Assembly: GCA_009772985.1 (NCBI GenBank)
Contig: WOUS01000009.1
Coordinates: 1-64,000 of the forward strand
Source: Anaerolineaceae bacterium
Lineage (GTDB): Bacteria; Chloroflexota; Anaerolineae; Anaerolineales; Villigracilaceae
Direction: 5' to 3'
Length of the DNA stretch: 64,000 nucleotides
The notes beneath the pieces are model-generated. The model made no database searches, was not told the origin of the DNA, and saw only the letters and a program-made list of their open reading frames with translations. Made by a program: the position numbers and the translations under genes. Of the stretch, positions 40,726 to 49,171 are shown piece after piece; position 1 is the first letter of the stretch; every line of letters begins with the position of its first letter.

Positions 40726-42084
40726 ATGCCACAATCATTGAATGACGCCCTTGCATATTCCGCCCGCTGGCTGGACGTGATCCACAAGCCGCAGGTCCCG
40801 GAAGAAGAAGGCAAGCAGATCATCGAGGAATCCAAAGTCAACTTCGCCGAGCATTTCAACAGGGGCTGGCTGGAATACCGCAAGTCTGTGACCGAGGCGG
40901 GAGACTGGGCTTCTGTTGAATGGACCGGCTCCGGCGCCGTCTTCCGCGACATTCTGGGCCGTGAGTACATTGACTGCCTGGGCGGGTATGGGATGATGGA
41001 TCACGGCTGGAGCCACCCGGACGTGGTGGCTGCCGTGCGCGACCAACTGGGGCGCACTCCCATGCCCAGCCAGGAATTGATTGATCCCCTGCGCGGTGTG
41101 CTGGCGAAACTGATGGCGCAGATCACCCCCGGCGACATCAAATACAGTTTCTTCGCGGCCAGCGGAACCGAGTCCATCGAAGGGGCGATCAAACTGGCAA
41201 AACTGTACACCAAAAAGCCGGGCTTCATCGTTGCCACCAAAGCCTTTCACGGCAAGACGATGGGTTCGCTCAGCATGTTGGGCAAATCCGATTACCGCGA
41301 GCCGCTCGGCATTCTCTACGGCGGCCCGGTCTATCACGTGCCGTTTGGAGATGCGGAGGCGGTCGAGCGCCAGTTGGACATCTGCCAGAAGGTGGGCATC
41401 GGCATCGCCGCCTGCCTGTTCGAGCCGATCCAGGGCGAGGCCGGCGCCATCGTCCCGCCGGACGATTTCTGGCCGCGCGTCCGCGCCGCGACCAAACAAT
41501 ACGGTGTGCTGCTCATCGCCGACGAAGTGCAGACCGGCCTGGGCCGCACCGGGAAACTGTGGGGCGTGGATCACTGGGACGTTGTGCCGGACATCCTGTC
41601 GGTGGCCAAGTCGCTGGGCGGAGGGGTGATGCCGGTCAGCGCCTTCTGCTCCACCGAGGAGATCTGGCAGGTGATGATGTACCCCAACCCGTTCATTCAT
41701 ACGACGACAACCGGCGGCGGAGCGCTGGCCTGTTCGGCAGCCATTGCCGCCATCCACGTCACCCTGCGTGACAAACTATGGGAGCAGGCCGCGGCCAAGG
41801 GCGGCTACCTTATCCCGAAACTGGAGGAACTGGCTGCCGAATTCCCGCAAATCTACAAGGGCATCACCGGGCGAGGATTGCTCATCGGCCAGCACTTCCA
41901 CACGCCGGAGATCGGCTACCAGGTGGCCGCCGGGCTGTTCAAGCGCGGCGTGCTGGTGGCCGGCACGCTGACCAGCGCCCAGACCGTCCGCATCGAGCCG
42001 CCGCTGGTCATCACGCAGGAGCAAATTGACGAAGTGCTCAACCGCCTGACGGACACGCTGGCGGAGGTGAGCAAAACGGTATAA
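40726..42084 (+). CDS. patA: putrescine aminotransferase
   Basis: 452 residues. From memory the match to E. coli PatA (YgjG) is long: EHFNRGWLEYRKSVTEAGD, YIDCLGGYG, SQELIDPLRGVLAKLMA, AFHGKTMGSLS, ADEVQTGLGRTGK (Asp266), Lys295 in SVAKSLGGGVMPV, and VLVAGTLTSAQTVRIEPPL near the C-terminus. It converts putrescine (or cadaverine) and 2-oxoglutarate to 4-aminobutanal and glutamate. GGGAGG lies just upstream of the ATG. This is the best-defined enzyme of the cluster and suggests polyamine use. Confidence 0.92.
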   Translation: MPQSLNDALAYSARWLDVIHKPQVPEEEGKQIIEESKVNFAEHFNRGWLEYRKSVTEAGDWASVEWTGSGAVFRDILGREYIDCLGGYGMMDHGWSHPDVVAAVRDQLGRTPMPSQELIDPLRGVLAKLMAQITPGDIKYSFFAASGTESIEGAIKLAKLYTKKPGFIVATKAFHGKTMGSLSMLGKSDYREPLGILYGGPVYHVPFGDAEAVERQLDICQKVGIGIAACLFEPIQGEAGAIVPPDDFWPRVRAATKQYGVLLIADEVQTGLGRTGKLWGVDHWDVVPDILSVAKSLGGGVMPVSAFCSTEEIWQVMMYPNPFIHTTTTGGGALACSAAIAAIHVTLRDKLWEQAAAKGGYLIPKLEELAAEFPQIYKGITGRGLLIGQHFHTPEIGYQVAAGLFKRGVLVAGTLTSAQTVRIEPPLVITQEQIDEVLNRLTDTLAEVSKTV

Positions 42085-42094
42085 GGAAGACGCC

Positions 42095-43441
42095 ATGGCC
42101 AACATCTTCGAAGCACAGTTCCGCGCCCGCACACCGCGTTCACAGGCAATGTTCGAGCGGGCAGGCAAAGTTTTGCCCGGCGGTGTGGCCGGTAACGGGA
42201 AATTCCTGCCTCCGTACCCGATCTATGTGAAGCAGGCGCAGGGCGGCGAGTTCGTGGACGTGGACGGCAACCGTTACGTTGACCTGCTGATGGGCGGCGG
42301 CGTCCACATTCTCGGCCACTCGCCCGAAGTGGTGATGAGCGCGGTCGAGGCGCAGTTGCGCAGCGGCGTCCACTTTTACATGGCCGCCGAAGCCGAGGTG
42401 AAACTGGCCGAAACGGTCTGCCGGTTGATGCCGCACGTTGAGATGGTGCGCTTCGTCAACACCGGCTCGGAGGCCACGCAGATGGCCCTGCGGGCGGCGC
42501 GTGCCTTCCGCAAGCGCGACAAGATCGCCAAGTTCGAAGGCAATTTCCACGGACAGCACGAGGCTGTGCTGATCAGCACCCTCGGCGCGGACGGGCCGTC
42601 CGAGACGCCCGCCCCGCGCGTCGACAGCGCCGGCGTCCCCGCCTCCACGCGGGACGGGGTGCTGGTGCTGCCCTACAACGACGCCGCCCGCGCCGCCGCG
42701 CTGATCGAACAGCACGCCGGCGAACTGGGCGGAGTCATCCTCGAACCGGTCTCGGCCTTTGGGCTGGGCGTGGTGGAGGCGCAGCCCGACTTCCTCAGGG
42801 CGGTGCGCGAGGTCACGGCGAAGCACGGCATCCCGCTCATCTTCGACGAAGTGGTGACCAACTTCCGCCTCGGGCTGGGCGGCGCGGCCGAATACTTCGG
42901 CGTCACGCCCGACCTGACCTGCCTGGGCAAGATCGTCGGCGGCGGGTTCGCCATCGGCGGATACGGCGGGCGGCGCGAGATCATGGACAAGGTCGTCACG
43001 CCGCATACCGGCCTGTGGAATCTCTCCGAGCAGATCTTCCAGTCCGGCTGCTTCTCCGGCAACCCCATCTCGATGACCGCCGGGCTGGCCGTGTTGAACG
43101 AACTGGAAAAAGGGGATGTCCATCCGCACATCAACCGCATCGCCGAAAAACTGCAAACCGGCCTGACCGAGATCGGCGAGCGCCTGGGTTTCCCCATCCT
43201 CGTCAACCGCGCCGCCTCGTTCCTCCAGGTGCATTTCGGCGTGACGGAGATCCGCAACAAGCGCGACCATTTGCGCGCCGACAAGGAAACCGCCAACCTC
43301 TTCCATGCCGGTCTGCGGGCCAACGGCGTGATGGCGAGTTATCATCCGCTGTTCATTTCGGCGGCGCACACCGAGGCGCACGTCCAGGAAGCGCTGGACG
43401 CTGCCGAGACCGTCCTGAACCGGATGAAGGCCGGACGCTGA
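42095..43441 (+). CDS. class-III aminotransferase, GSA-aminomutase-like (second paralogue)
   Basis: 448 residues. KVLPGGVAGNGKFLPPYPIY is the substrate-loop start typical of GSA-like enzymes. EFVDVDGNRYVDLLMGGGVH, VNTGSEATQMALRAARAFRK, LIFDEVVTNFRLGLGG (Asp251) and Lys279 in CLGKIVGGGFAIGGYGG follow. It differs enough from the paralogue at 32958-34262 to suggest a different substrate. It starts 11 bases after patA. The gap 43442-43614 holds a GC-rich imperfect hairpin near 43450-43520 and the promoter of the next gene. Confidence 0.9.
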   Translation: MANIFEAQFRARTPRSQAMFERAGKVLPGGVAGNGKFLPPYPIYVKQAQGGEFVDVDGNRYVDLLMGGGVHILGHSPEVVMSAVEAQLRSGVHFYMAAEAEVKLAETVCRLMPHVEMVRFVNTGSEATQMALRAARAFRKRDKIAKFEGNFHGQHEAVLISTLGADGPSETPAPRVDSAGVPASTRDGVLVLPYNDAARAAALIEQHAGELGGVILEPVSAFGLGVVEAQPDFLRAVREVTAKHGIPLIFDEVVTNFRLGLGGAAEYFGVTPDLTCLGKIVGGGFAIGGYGGRREIMDKVVTPHTGLWNLSEQIFQSGCFSGNPISMTAGLAVLNELEKGDVHPHINRIAEKLQTGLTEIGERLGFPILVNRAASFLQVHFGVTEIRNKRDHLRADKETANLFHAGLRANGVMASYHPLFISAAHTEAHVQEALDAAETVLNRMKAGR

Positions 43442-43579
43442 CGAGGCGCGTCCCCGCCCCGGTCCCGGACCGGCTGCCGGCCGCGCGTGGGGAGGCCGCG
43501 CAGGTACACGGTCCGGGGCGAAGCGGGCGGAGAAAAGGCAGCCATGTCCGCATAACGATGACGGATAATCATCCAAACG

Positions 43580-43608
43580 TTGATTTTAATGACGAAAAGT
43601 TGTAGAAT
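43580..43608 (+). promoter_or_regulatory. promoter for the second Lrp/AsnC gene, leaderless start
   Basis: TTGATT (43580-43585), 17-base spacer, TAGAAT (43603-43608). The ATG is at 43615, the expected transcription start, so the transcript would be leaderless. No Shine-Dalgarno sequence precedes the ATG. Confidence 0.65.
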
Positions 43609-43614
43609 AGCAGC

Positions 43615-44079
43615 ATGGTGAACGGAAACGGCACAATCCCCGGCGACCTGGACGAGATTGATCGTCAGATCATTGCCGCCCTGCAAAAAGATGGGCGGGA
43701 GGCGTTCGCGCAGATTGCCGAGCGTTTGGGCGTCTCGCCGGGGATGATCCGGGTGCGCTATAACCGGCTGGTCGAGATGGGGGTGCTGCATGTCGTTGCC
43801 ATCACCAATCCGCTGCGGATGGGCTACAACACGATGGCCTTGATTGGCATCAAGGTGGAAGGCGGCAAGTTGATGGAAGCCGCCGGCCAGGTTGCCGCGC
43901 TGGACGAAGTGATCTACCTGATCGTCGTCAGCGGGGCGTACGACATCATCGCCGAAGTGATGTGCCGCGACCGGGAGCATTTACTCCAGTTCCTCACCGA
44001 CCGGCTGTACAAGATTGACGGCGTCCGCGAGTCGGAATCCTTCATGCACCTCAAGATCGTGAAGGAAGTCTACTTCTAG
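43615..44079 (+). CDS. Lrp/AsnC-family transcriptional regulator 2
   Basis: 154 residues. HTH LDEIDRQIIAALQKDGREAF and IAERLGVSPGMIRVRYNRL, then the RAM ligand-binding domain (MALIGIKVEGGKLMEAAGQV, YLIVVSGAYDIIAEVMCRD, VRESESFMHLKIVKE). A canonical Lrp/AsnC protein, closer to consensus than the one at 32449. It divides the cluster in two, with its own promoter, and probably responds to an amino acid or amine handled by the enzymes. Confidence 0.94.
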   Translation: MVNGNGTIPGDLDEIDRQIIAALQKDGREAFAQIAERLGVSPGMIRVRYNRLVEMGVLHVVAITNPLRMGYNTMALIGIKVEGGKLMEAAGQVAALDEVIYLIVVSGAYDIIAEVMCRDREHLLQFLTDRLYKIDGVRESESFMHLKIVKEVYF

Positions 44080-44125
44080 CAAGCACCGGCCCAGCCGGAA
44101 TCTTTCCCAAGAAGGAGAAGCGGAC

Positions 44126-45331
44126 ATGAAAGTTTTGCTCGTCGGTGTCGGCGGGGTTGGGGAGGCCATTGCGGCCATCGCCAAACCCCGCAAATGGGTG
44201 GAGCAGGTGGTCCTGGCGGACTACAACCTGGAGCGCGCCAGGGAAGTGCAGAAGAAATTGAAAGACCCAAAGCGCTTCCCGGCTGAATTCATTGATGCCA
44301 GCAAGCGGGAACTCATCGAGAAGATGGCGAAGAAATACAAAGTTGACCTCATCATGAACGCCTGCGACCCGCTCTACAACGAGCCCATCTTCGACGCGGC
44401 CTACAACGTCGGCTGCAATTACATGGACATGGCGATGACCCTGTCCACGCCGCACCCGAAGAAGCCGTTCGAGAAGTGCGGCGTTAAACTGGGCGATTAC
44501 CAGTTCGAGCGCGCCAAAGCCTGGGAGAAGAAAGGCCTCCTGTGCCTGGCCGGACTGGGCGTCGAGCCGGGCATGGCCGACGTGTTTGCCAGGTATGCCG
44601 AGAAGCATCTTTTCGATGAGATCGAAGAGGTCGGCATCCGCGACGGCGCGAACATTGCGGTCAAGGGCTATGAGTTCGCCCCCAGCTTTTCCATCTGGAC
44701 GACCATCGAGGAATGCCTGAACCCACCGATCATCTGGGAGAAGGGCAAGGGCTGGTTCACCACCCCGCCGTTCTCCGAGCCGGAGGTGTTCGAGTTCCCC
44801 GAAGGTATCGGCAAGGTCGAGGTGGTCAACGTGGAGCATGAGGAAGTGTTGCTGGTGCCGCGCTGGGTCAAGACGAAGCGCGTCACCTTCAAGTACGGGC
44901 TGGGCGACCAGTTCATCGGCGTGCTGAAAACCCTGCACATGCTCGGCCTCGACAACAAGGAGAAGATCAAGGTCAAGGGTGTGGAAGTGGCCCCGCGCGA
45001 CGTGGTGGCGGCCTGCCTGCCGGACCCGGCTCACCTGGGCGACAAAATGGACGGCAAGACCTGCGCCGGCACCTGGGTCAAGGGAAAGAAGAACGGCAAG
45101 CCGCGCCAGGTCTACCTCTACCAGGTGGCCGACAACAAGGCCTGCATGAAAAAGTGGGGCTGCCAGGCGGTGGTGGCGCAAACCGCTTTCAACGCCGTCA
45201 TTGGCTGGGACCTGCTGGAACACGGTATCTGGAAGGGCGTCGGCGTGCTCGGACCGGAAGCCTTCGCCCCGGAGCCGTTCATGGAGAAGATGGCCGAATA
45301 CGGCTTCCCGTATGGAATGAAAGAGATGTGA
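44126..45331 (+). CDS. saccharopine dehydrogenase-family oxidoreductase
   Basis: 401 residues. N-terminal Rossmann domain KVLLVGVGGVGEAIAAIAKP, VLADYNLERAREV and LIMNACDPLYNEPIFDAAYN; C-terminal catalytic domain with LAGLGVEPGMADVFARYA. The family includes saccharopine reductase, lysine 6-dehydrogenase and carboxynorspermidine dehydrogenase. All form or cleave a C-N bond next to a carboxylate with NAD(P). In this cluster, handling of a lysine- or polyamine-derived imine is plausible. The exact product is not assignable. GAAGGAG lies before the ATG. Confidence 0.88.
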   Translation: MKVLLVGVGGVGEAIAAIAKPRKWVEQVVLADYNLERAREVQKKLKDPKRFPAEFIDASKRELIEKMAKKYKVDLIMNACDPLYNEPIFDAAYNVGCNYMDMAMTLSTPHPKKPFEKCGVKLGDYQFERAKAWEKKGLLCLAGLGVEPGMADVFARYAEKHLFDEIEEVGIRDGANIAVKGYEFAPSFSIWTTIEECLNPPIIWEKGKGWFTTPPFSEPEVFEFPEGIGKVEVVNVEHEEVLLVPRWVKTKRVTFKYGLGDQFIGVLKTLHMLGLDNKEKIKVKGVEVAPRDVVAACLPDPAHLGDKMDGKTCAGTWVKGKKNGKPRQVYLYQVADNKACMKKWGCQAVVAQTAFNAVIGWDLLEHGIWKGVGVLGPEAFAPEPFMEKMAEYGFPYGMKEM

Positions 45332-45396
45332 ATCGCGGCGGCGCGGCTTCAGCCGCGTAATGCCTGTTCATATCCGGCCAAGAAAAGGAGAAAACC

Positions 45397-46992
45397 ATGG
45401 ATTTCCAAGCATATGAATACGCAGGGCTGATCATCGGCGGGATCGTCGTCATCCTGATCATCCGCATGATCATCGGCTGGTGGGCGTCCAAGAAGGTCAA
45501 GTCCAACGTGGACTACGTCCTCGCTGGCCGCCGCCTGCCGCTGTGGATGGCGGCCCCGTCCATCATGGCCACCTGGTTCGCCGCCGAGACCCTGATGGGG
45601 GCCAGTTCCGAGGCTTACTCGTACGGCTTCCAGGGCGTAGTCTTCGACCCATTCGGCGCGACTCTGTGCCTGGTCATCGCCGGCATCTTCGTCGTCCGCC
45701 TGGCGCGCCGCGCCCAGTACGTGACCATCATGGACTTCTTCCAGCATCGTTATGGTACGGCCATGTCGGTCATCGGCACGGTCACGCAGATCATCACCTA
45801 CTTCGGCTGGACGGCCGCCCAGATCGTGGCGGGCGGCGCCATCCTGCAGGCCCTGCTCGGCTGGCCGATCTCGTGGGGCATGATCCTGGTGACAACCATT
45901 GTGACCCTCTACACTTTGATGGGCGGCCTGTGGGCCGACACCGCCCTGGACTTCATGCAGATGTTCCTGACCTCCATCGGCCTGCTCATCATCACCGCCG
46001 GTATTGTCATCACCGTGGGCGGGTTCGATACCATGTTCAGCATGGCCGGGGCGCAATACACCACCAACACATTTGCCATCTGGCCGACGGCTGTAGACGG
46101 CTACTACGGCTACTTCGGGATGCACGGCTGGTTCTACTACATCGCCGCCTGGCTCTCGCTTGGACTGGGCGCCATCCCGGCCCAGGACTACCTCCAGCGC
46201 ACCTGCGCGGCCAAGAACGAGAGCATCGCGGTCAAGGCGACCTTCGTGGCTGGCGCGCTCTACCTGGCCTTTGGCGTCCTCTCCCCGCTGATCGGCGTTA
46301 CGGCTTATGGCGCGCTCGGCCCGGACCTGGAAGGCGCGCAGACGGAATTCGTGCTCATCCTGATGGCGATGAAATACCTCCCGCCGATTTTGGTGGCAGT
46401 CTTTGTTGCCGCGTTGGCGTCAGCCCTGATGAGCACCTCCGACAGTTCCCTGCTGGCTGGCGCGACCATGTTCACCGAGAATATCGTCAAGGTGTTCAAG
46501 CCGGACCTGTCCGACAAGGCCACCCTGCGCATTACGCGTATCAGCCTGATCGTGAGCGGCATCTTCAGTTTGGTCATTGCGTTGTATGCCTCCACGATCT
46601 ACAAACTGGCGGTGCTGGCGAACACTTCCATCCTGGTCGGCCTGGCCGCGTCCTACCTGATCGGCATGTACTGGAAAAAAGCCAACCACTGGGGGGCGCT
46701 GGCGTCCTTTTTCAGCGGCGTCGTCTCGTGGCTTGTCCTGACCCTGGTCTGGATGTATACTTATATCCTGCCGGTCGTGTACGAGGGCGAGATGATGGAC
46801 GACGTGGTCTGGGATTCGATCTACATTGCGTCCACCCCGGCCTTCTTCATCTCGGTCGTCTTCCTGATCGTGGTCTCGCTTCTCACCCAGAAGAGCGACC
46901 CGCCCAAGGCGCTGACCGATATCAATGGCAAGCCGTTTGATACCAAGAACATCTTTGCCTGGAGCAAGACTCCCAAGGGAGTTGACGAATAG
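45397..46992 (+). CDS. sodium:solute symporter (SSS family)
   Basis: 531 residues, about 13 membrane helices. DYVLAGRRLPLWMAAPSIMATW and TWFAAETLMGASSEAY are the SSS N-terminal signature. LGAIPAQDYLQRTCAAKNES and ASALMSTSDSSLLAGATMFTENIV contain the SSF motif with the Na2-site serines. It imports an organic solute with sodium; substrates in the family include proline, carboxylates and amines. AAGGAGA precedes the ATG. A strong hairpin follows. Confidence 0.94.
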   Translation: MDFQAYEYAGLIIGGIVVILIIRMIIGWWASKKVKSNVDYVLAGRRLPLWMAAPSIMATWFAAETLMGASSEAYSYGFQGVVFDPFGATLCLVIAGIFVVRLARRAQYVTIMDFFQHRYGTAMSVIGTVTQIITYFGWTAAQIVAGGAILQALLGWPISWGMILVTTIVTLYTLMGGLWADTALDFMQMFLTSIGLLIITAGIVITVGGFDTMFSMAGAQYTTNTFAIWPTAVDGYYGYFGMHGWFYYIAAWLSLGLGAIPAQDYLQRTCAAKNESIAVKATFVAGALYLAFGVLSPLIGVTAYGALGPDLEGAQTEFVLILMAMKYLPPILVAVFVAALASALMSTSDSSLLAGATMFTENIVKVFKPDLSDKATLRITRISLIVSGIFSLVIALYASTIYKLAVLANTSILVGLAASYLIGMYWKKANHWGALASFFSGVVSWLVLTLVWMYTYILPVVYEGEMMDDVVWDSIYIASTPAFFISVVFLIVVSLLTQKSDPPKALTDINGKPFDTKNIFAWSKTPKGVDE

Positions 46993-47010
46993 CCTGGAGT
47001 AGGTTACGTT

Positions 47011-47048
47011 GTTGCGCAGTGCTTCGCTTCCTGTGAGCACTGCGCAAC
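47011..47048 (+). terminator. hairpin after the symporter gene
   Basis: 13-bp stem GTTGCGCAGTGCT (47011-47023) with AGCACTGCGCAAC (47036-47048), 12-base loop, then a short T-rich run. It separates the symporter from the first aldehyde oxidoreductase gene. Confidence 0.7.
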
Positions 47049-47090
47049 TTTGCACTCATTCATTTTTCATTCAGACAAAAGGAGCCTGCC

Positions 47091-49004
47091 ATGCCCTACG
47101 GTTATCACGGAAAGATCCTGCACGTGGACCTGACCACCGGCCGGATCGAGGTCGAGACTCCGCCCGAGTCCTTCTACCGGACGTACATGGGCGGCGGCGC
47201 GATGGGAACGGTTTACATCCTGCGCGAAGTCCCGAAAGGCGCCGACCCGCTCGGACCGGAGAACCTGCTCGCCGTTTTCCCCAGCGTTGTGACCGGCGCG
47301 ACCATCGCCGGCCTGAGCCGCATCAACATCAACGCCAAGTCCCCGATGAGCGGCGCGATCGGCGACTCGCAGGGCGGCGGATTCTTCCCGGCTGAGTTCA
47401 AGTTCGCCGGCTACGACGGCGTGGTCTTCCGCGGCCAGTCGCCGAAGTGGGTCTATCTCACCATCATTGACGGCAAAGCCGAACTGCACGAGGCCGCCCA
47501 CCTGACCGGCAAAGTGACCGGCGAGGTGGACGCGCTGCTCAAGCAGGAAGTCGGCGACGGGAAGGCGCAGGTAATGCAGATCGGCCCGGCGGCCGAGAAA
47601 GGCGTCCGTTTCTCGGGCATCGTCACCATGGCGAACCGGCTGAACGGTCGCACCGGCATGGGCCTCGTCATGGCGAGCAAGAAACTCAAGGCCATCGTGG
47701 TGCGCGGCAAGGATAAGCCCAAAGCCGCCGACCCGCAGGCGCTGGCCGCGCTCAACAAGGCCGGCGTGCAGGGCATCCAGGCCAATCCAGACGTGGATGG
47801 GCTGGGCCGGCTCGGCACGGCCAGCGTGGTCATGCCGCAAAACTCCTTTGGCTCCCTGCCCACCCGCAACTACACCGAAGGACAGTTCGAGGGCGCGGAA
47901 GCCATCAGCGGCGAAAAGATGGCCGAGACCATGCTCAAGGAACGCGATACCTGCTACGCCTGCACGGTCCGCTGCAAGCGCGTGGTTGAGATCACCGAGG
48001 GCAAATACAAAGTGGACCCCGTCTACGGCGGCGCGGAATACGAAACCATCGGCACGTTCGGCTCGTACTGCGGCATCTCGGACCTGGCAGCGGTCTCGCT
48101 GGCGCACCAGGTCTGCGACATGCACGGTGTGGACACCATCTCCTGCGGCGCGACGATTGCCTTCGCCATGGAGTGTTTCGAGAAGGGCATCATCACCAAA
48201 GAAGACACCGGCGGCATCGAACTCCGTTTCGGCAATGCCGACGCCATGCTGGAGACGCTGAACCAGATCGTGACAAAAAGCGGCAAGCTTGGCCCGGTTC
48301 TGGCCGAAGGGTCCGCCCGGGCGGCCAAGAAATGGGGCCGCGGCGCGGAAGCGTGCCTGATTACCTGCAAGAACGAGGAAGCCCCGGCGCACATGCCGCA
48401 GGCCAAACGGTCGCTGGCGCTCATCTACGCCGTCAACCCCTTTGGCGCCGACCACCAGTCCAGCGAACACGATTGGATGTACGAAAAAGGCATGGCCTCC
48501 GAACTGTACCTGGGCCGCCTGGCAACGATGGGACTGACGGAGCCGCCCGCGCCGATGTCGCTGGACGCCGAAAAGATCAAGTTTGCCTATCTCGGCCAGG
48601 CGTTCTACAGCATGATGGACACACTCGAACTGTGCCAGTTCGTCTATGGCCCGGCCTGGTGTCTCTTTGGGCCGGTCGAGACGGTCGCGATGGTCAAGGC
48701 TGTCACCGGTTGGGATGTAACCATCGAGGAACTCATCCAGGTTGGCATCCGCCGCATCAACCTGATGCGCACGTTCAACGCCCGCGACGGCTTCGCCCGC
48801 AAGGACGACGCCCTGCCGGAGAAATTCTTCAAACCGCTGGGCGGAACCGGACCGACCGCCGGCCTGGCCGTTGGCCGGGACGAGTTCGAGCGCGCTCTCG
48901 ACGAGTATTACCGGCTGCACGGCTGGACCCGGGACGGGGTCCCGACCGCCGACGCGCTCGCGAAGTCCGGCATCCTTTGGGCGGCGGAGTATCTCCCCGC
49001 ATAA
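47091..49004 (+). CDS. aor: aldehyde:ferredoxin oxidoreductase 1
   Basis: 637 residues, tungsten- or molybdenum-pterin enzyme that oxidises aldehydes to acids with ferredoxin. Domain 1 begins KILHVDLTTGRIEVETP. The pterin-binding region includes PMSGAIGDSQGGGFFPAEFK and GRTGMGLVMASKKLKAIVV. The 4Fe-4S ligands are Cys288, Cys291 and Cys295 (DTCYACTVRCKR) and Cys515 (LELCQF). The first three match the numbering I recall for Pyrococcus AOR. It sits in a cluster of aminotransferases that produce aldehydes. No MoaD- or MoaA-like gene is nearby. Confidence 0.94.
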   Translation: MPYGYHGKILHVDLTTGRIEVETPPESFYRTYMGGGAMGTVYILREVPKGADPLGPENLLAVFPSVVTGATIAGLSRININAKSPMSGAIGDSQGGGFFPAEFKFAGYDGVVFRGQSPKWVYLTIIDGKAELHEAAHLTGKVTGEVDALLKQEVGDGKAQVMQIGPAAEKGVRFSGIVTMANRLNGRTGMGLVMASKKLKAIVVRGKDKPKAADPQALAALNKAGVQGIQANPDVDGLGRLGTASVVMPQNSFGSLPTRNYTEGQFEGAEAISGEKMAETMLKERDTCYACTVRCKRVVEITEGKYKVDPVYGGAEYETIGTFGSYCGISDLAAVSLAHQVCDMHGVDTISCGATIAFAMECFEKGIITKEDTGGIELRFGNADAMLETLNQIVTKSGKLGPVLAEGSARAAKKWGRGAEACLITCKNEEAPAHMPQAKRSLALIYAVNPFGADHQSSEHDWMYEKGMASELYLGRLATMGLTEPPAPMSLDAEKIKFAYLGQAFYSMMDTLELCQFVYGPAWCLFGPVETVAMVKAVTGWDVTIEELIQVGIRRINLMRTFNARDGFARKDDALPEKFFKPLGGTGPTAGLAVGRDEFERALDEYYRLHGWTRDGVPTADALAKSGILWAAEYLPA

Positions 49005-49011
49005 TCCCGCA

Positions 49012-49039
49012 ACAGGGGAGGAAGGAATTCCTCCCCTGT
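49012..49039 (+). terminator. stem-loop after AOR 1
   Basis: 12-bp perfect stem (49012-49023 with 49028-49039), GGAA loop, no clear U-tract. It starts eight bases after the stop codon. Confidence 0.6.
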
Positions 49040-49050
49040 ATTGACTGGAA

Positions 49051-49156
49051 TGGGACGCGGACTAGCGCGGAGGAACGCGGAAAAACCATTCGGTTCTTCT
49101 CCCAAAAAAAAAGAATCCGCGTCCATCCGCGTCCATCCGCGTTTATCCGCGTCCCC
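49051..49156. repeat. GACGCGGA-type intergenic inverted repeat, copy 2
   Basis: GGGACGCGGACTAGCGCGG at the left, then an A-run, then three tandem ATCCGCGTCC-type units at the right. Translated, the class gives strings such as GTRTSADE and RVHPRPSAFIRV, which I know from spurious proteins in many genomes. Same class as 16434-16520. Confidence 0.85.
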
Positions 49157-49171
49157 AAAAAGGTTAACCCC

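Noticed and set aside
47067..48920. A 617-codon open frame on the minus strand
   Set aside because: It is the antisense shadow of aldehyde oxidoreductase 1, with low-complexity His/Arg/Asp content and no motif.
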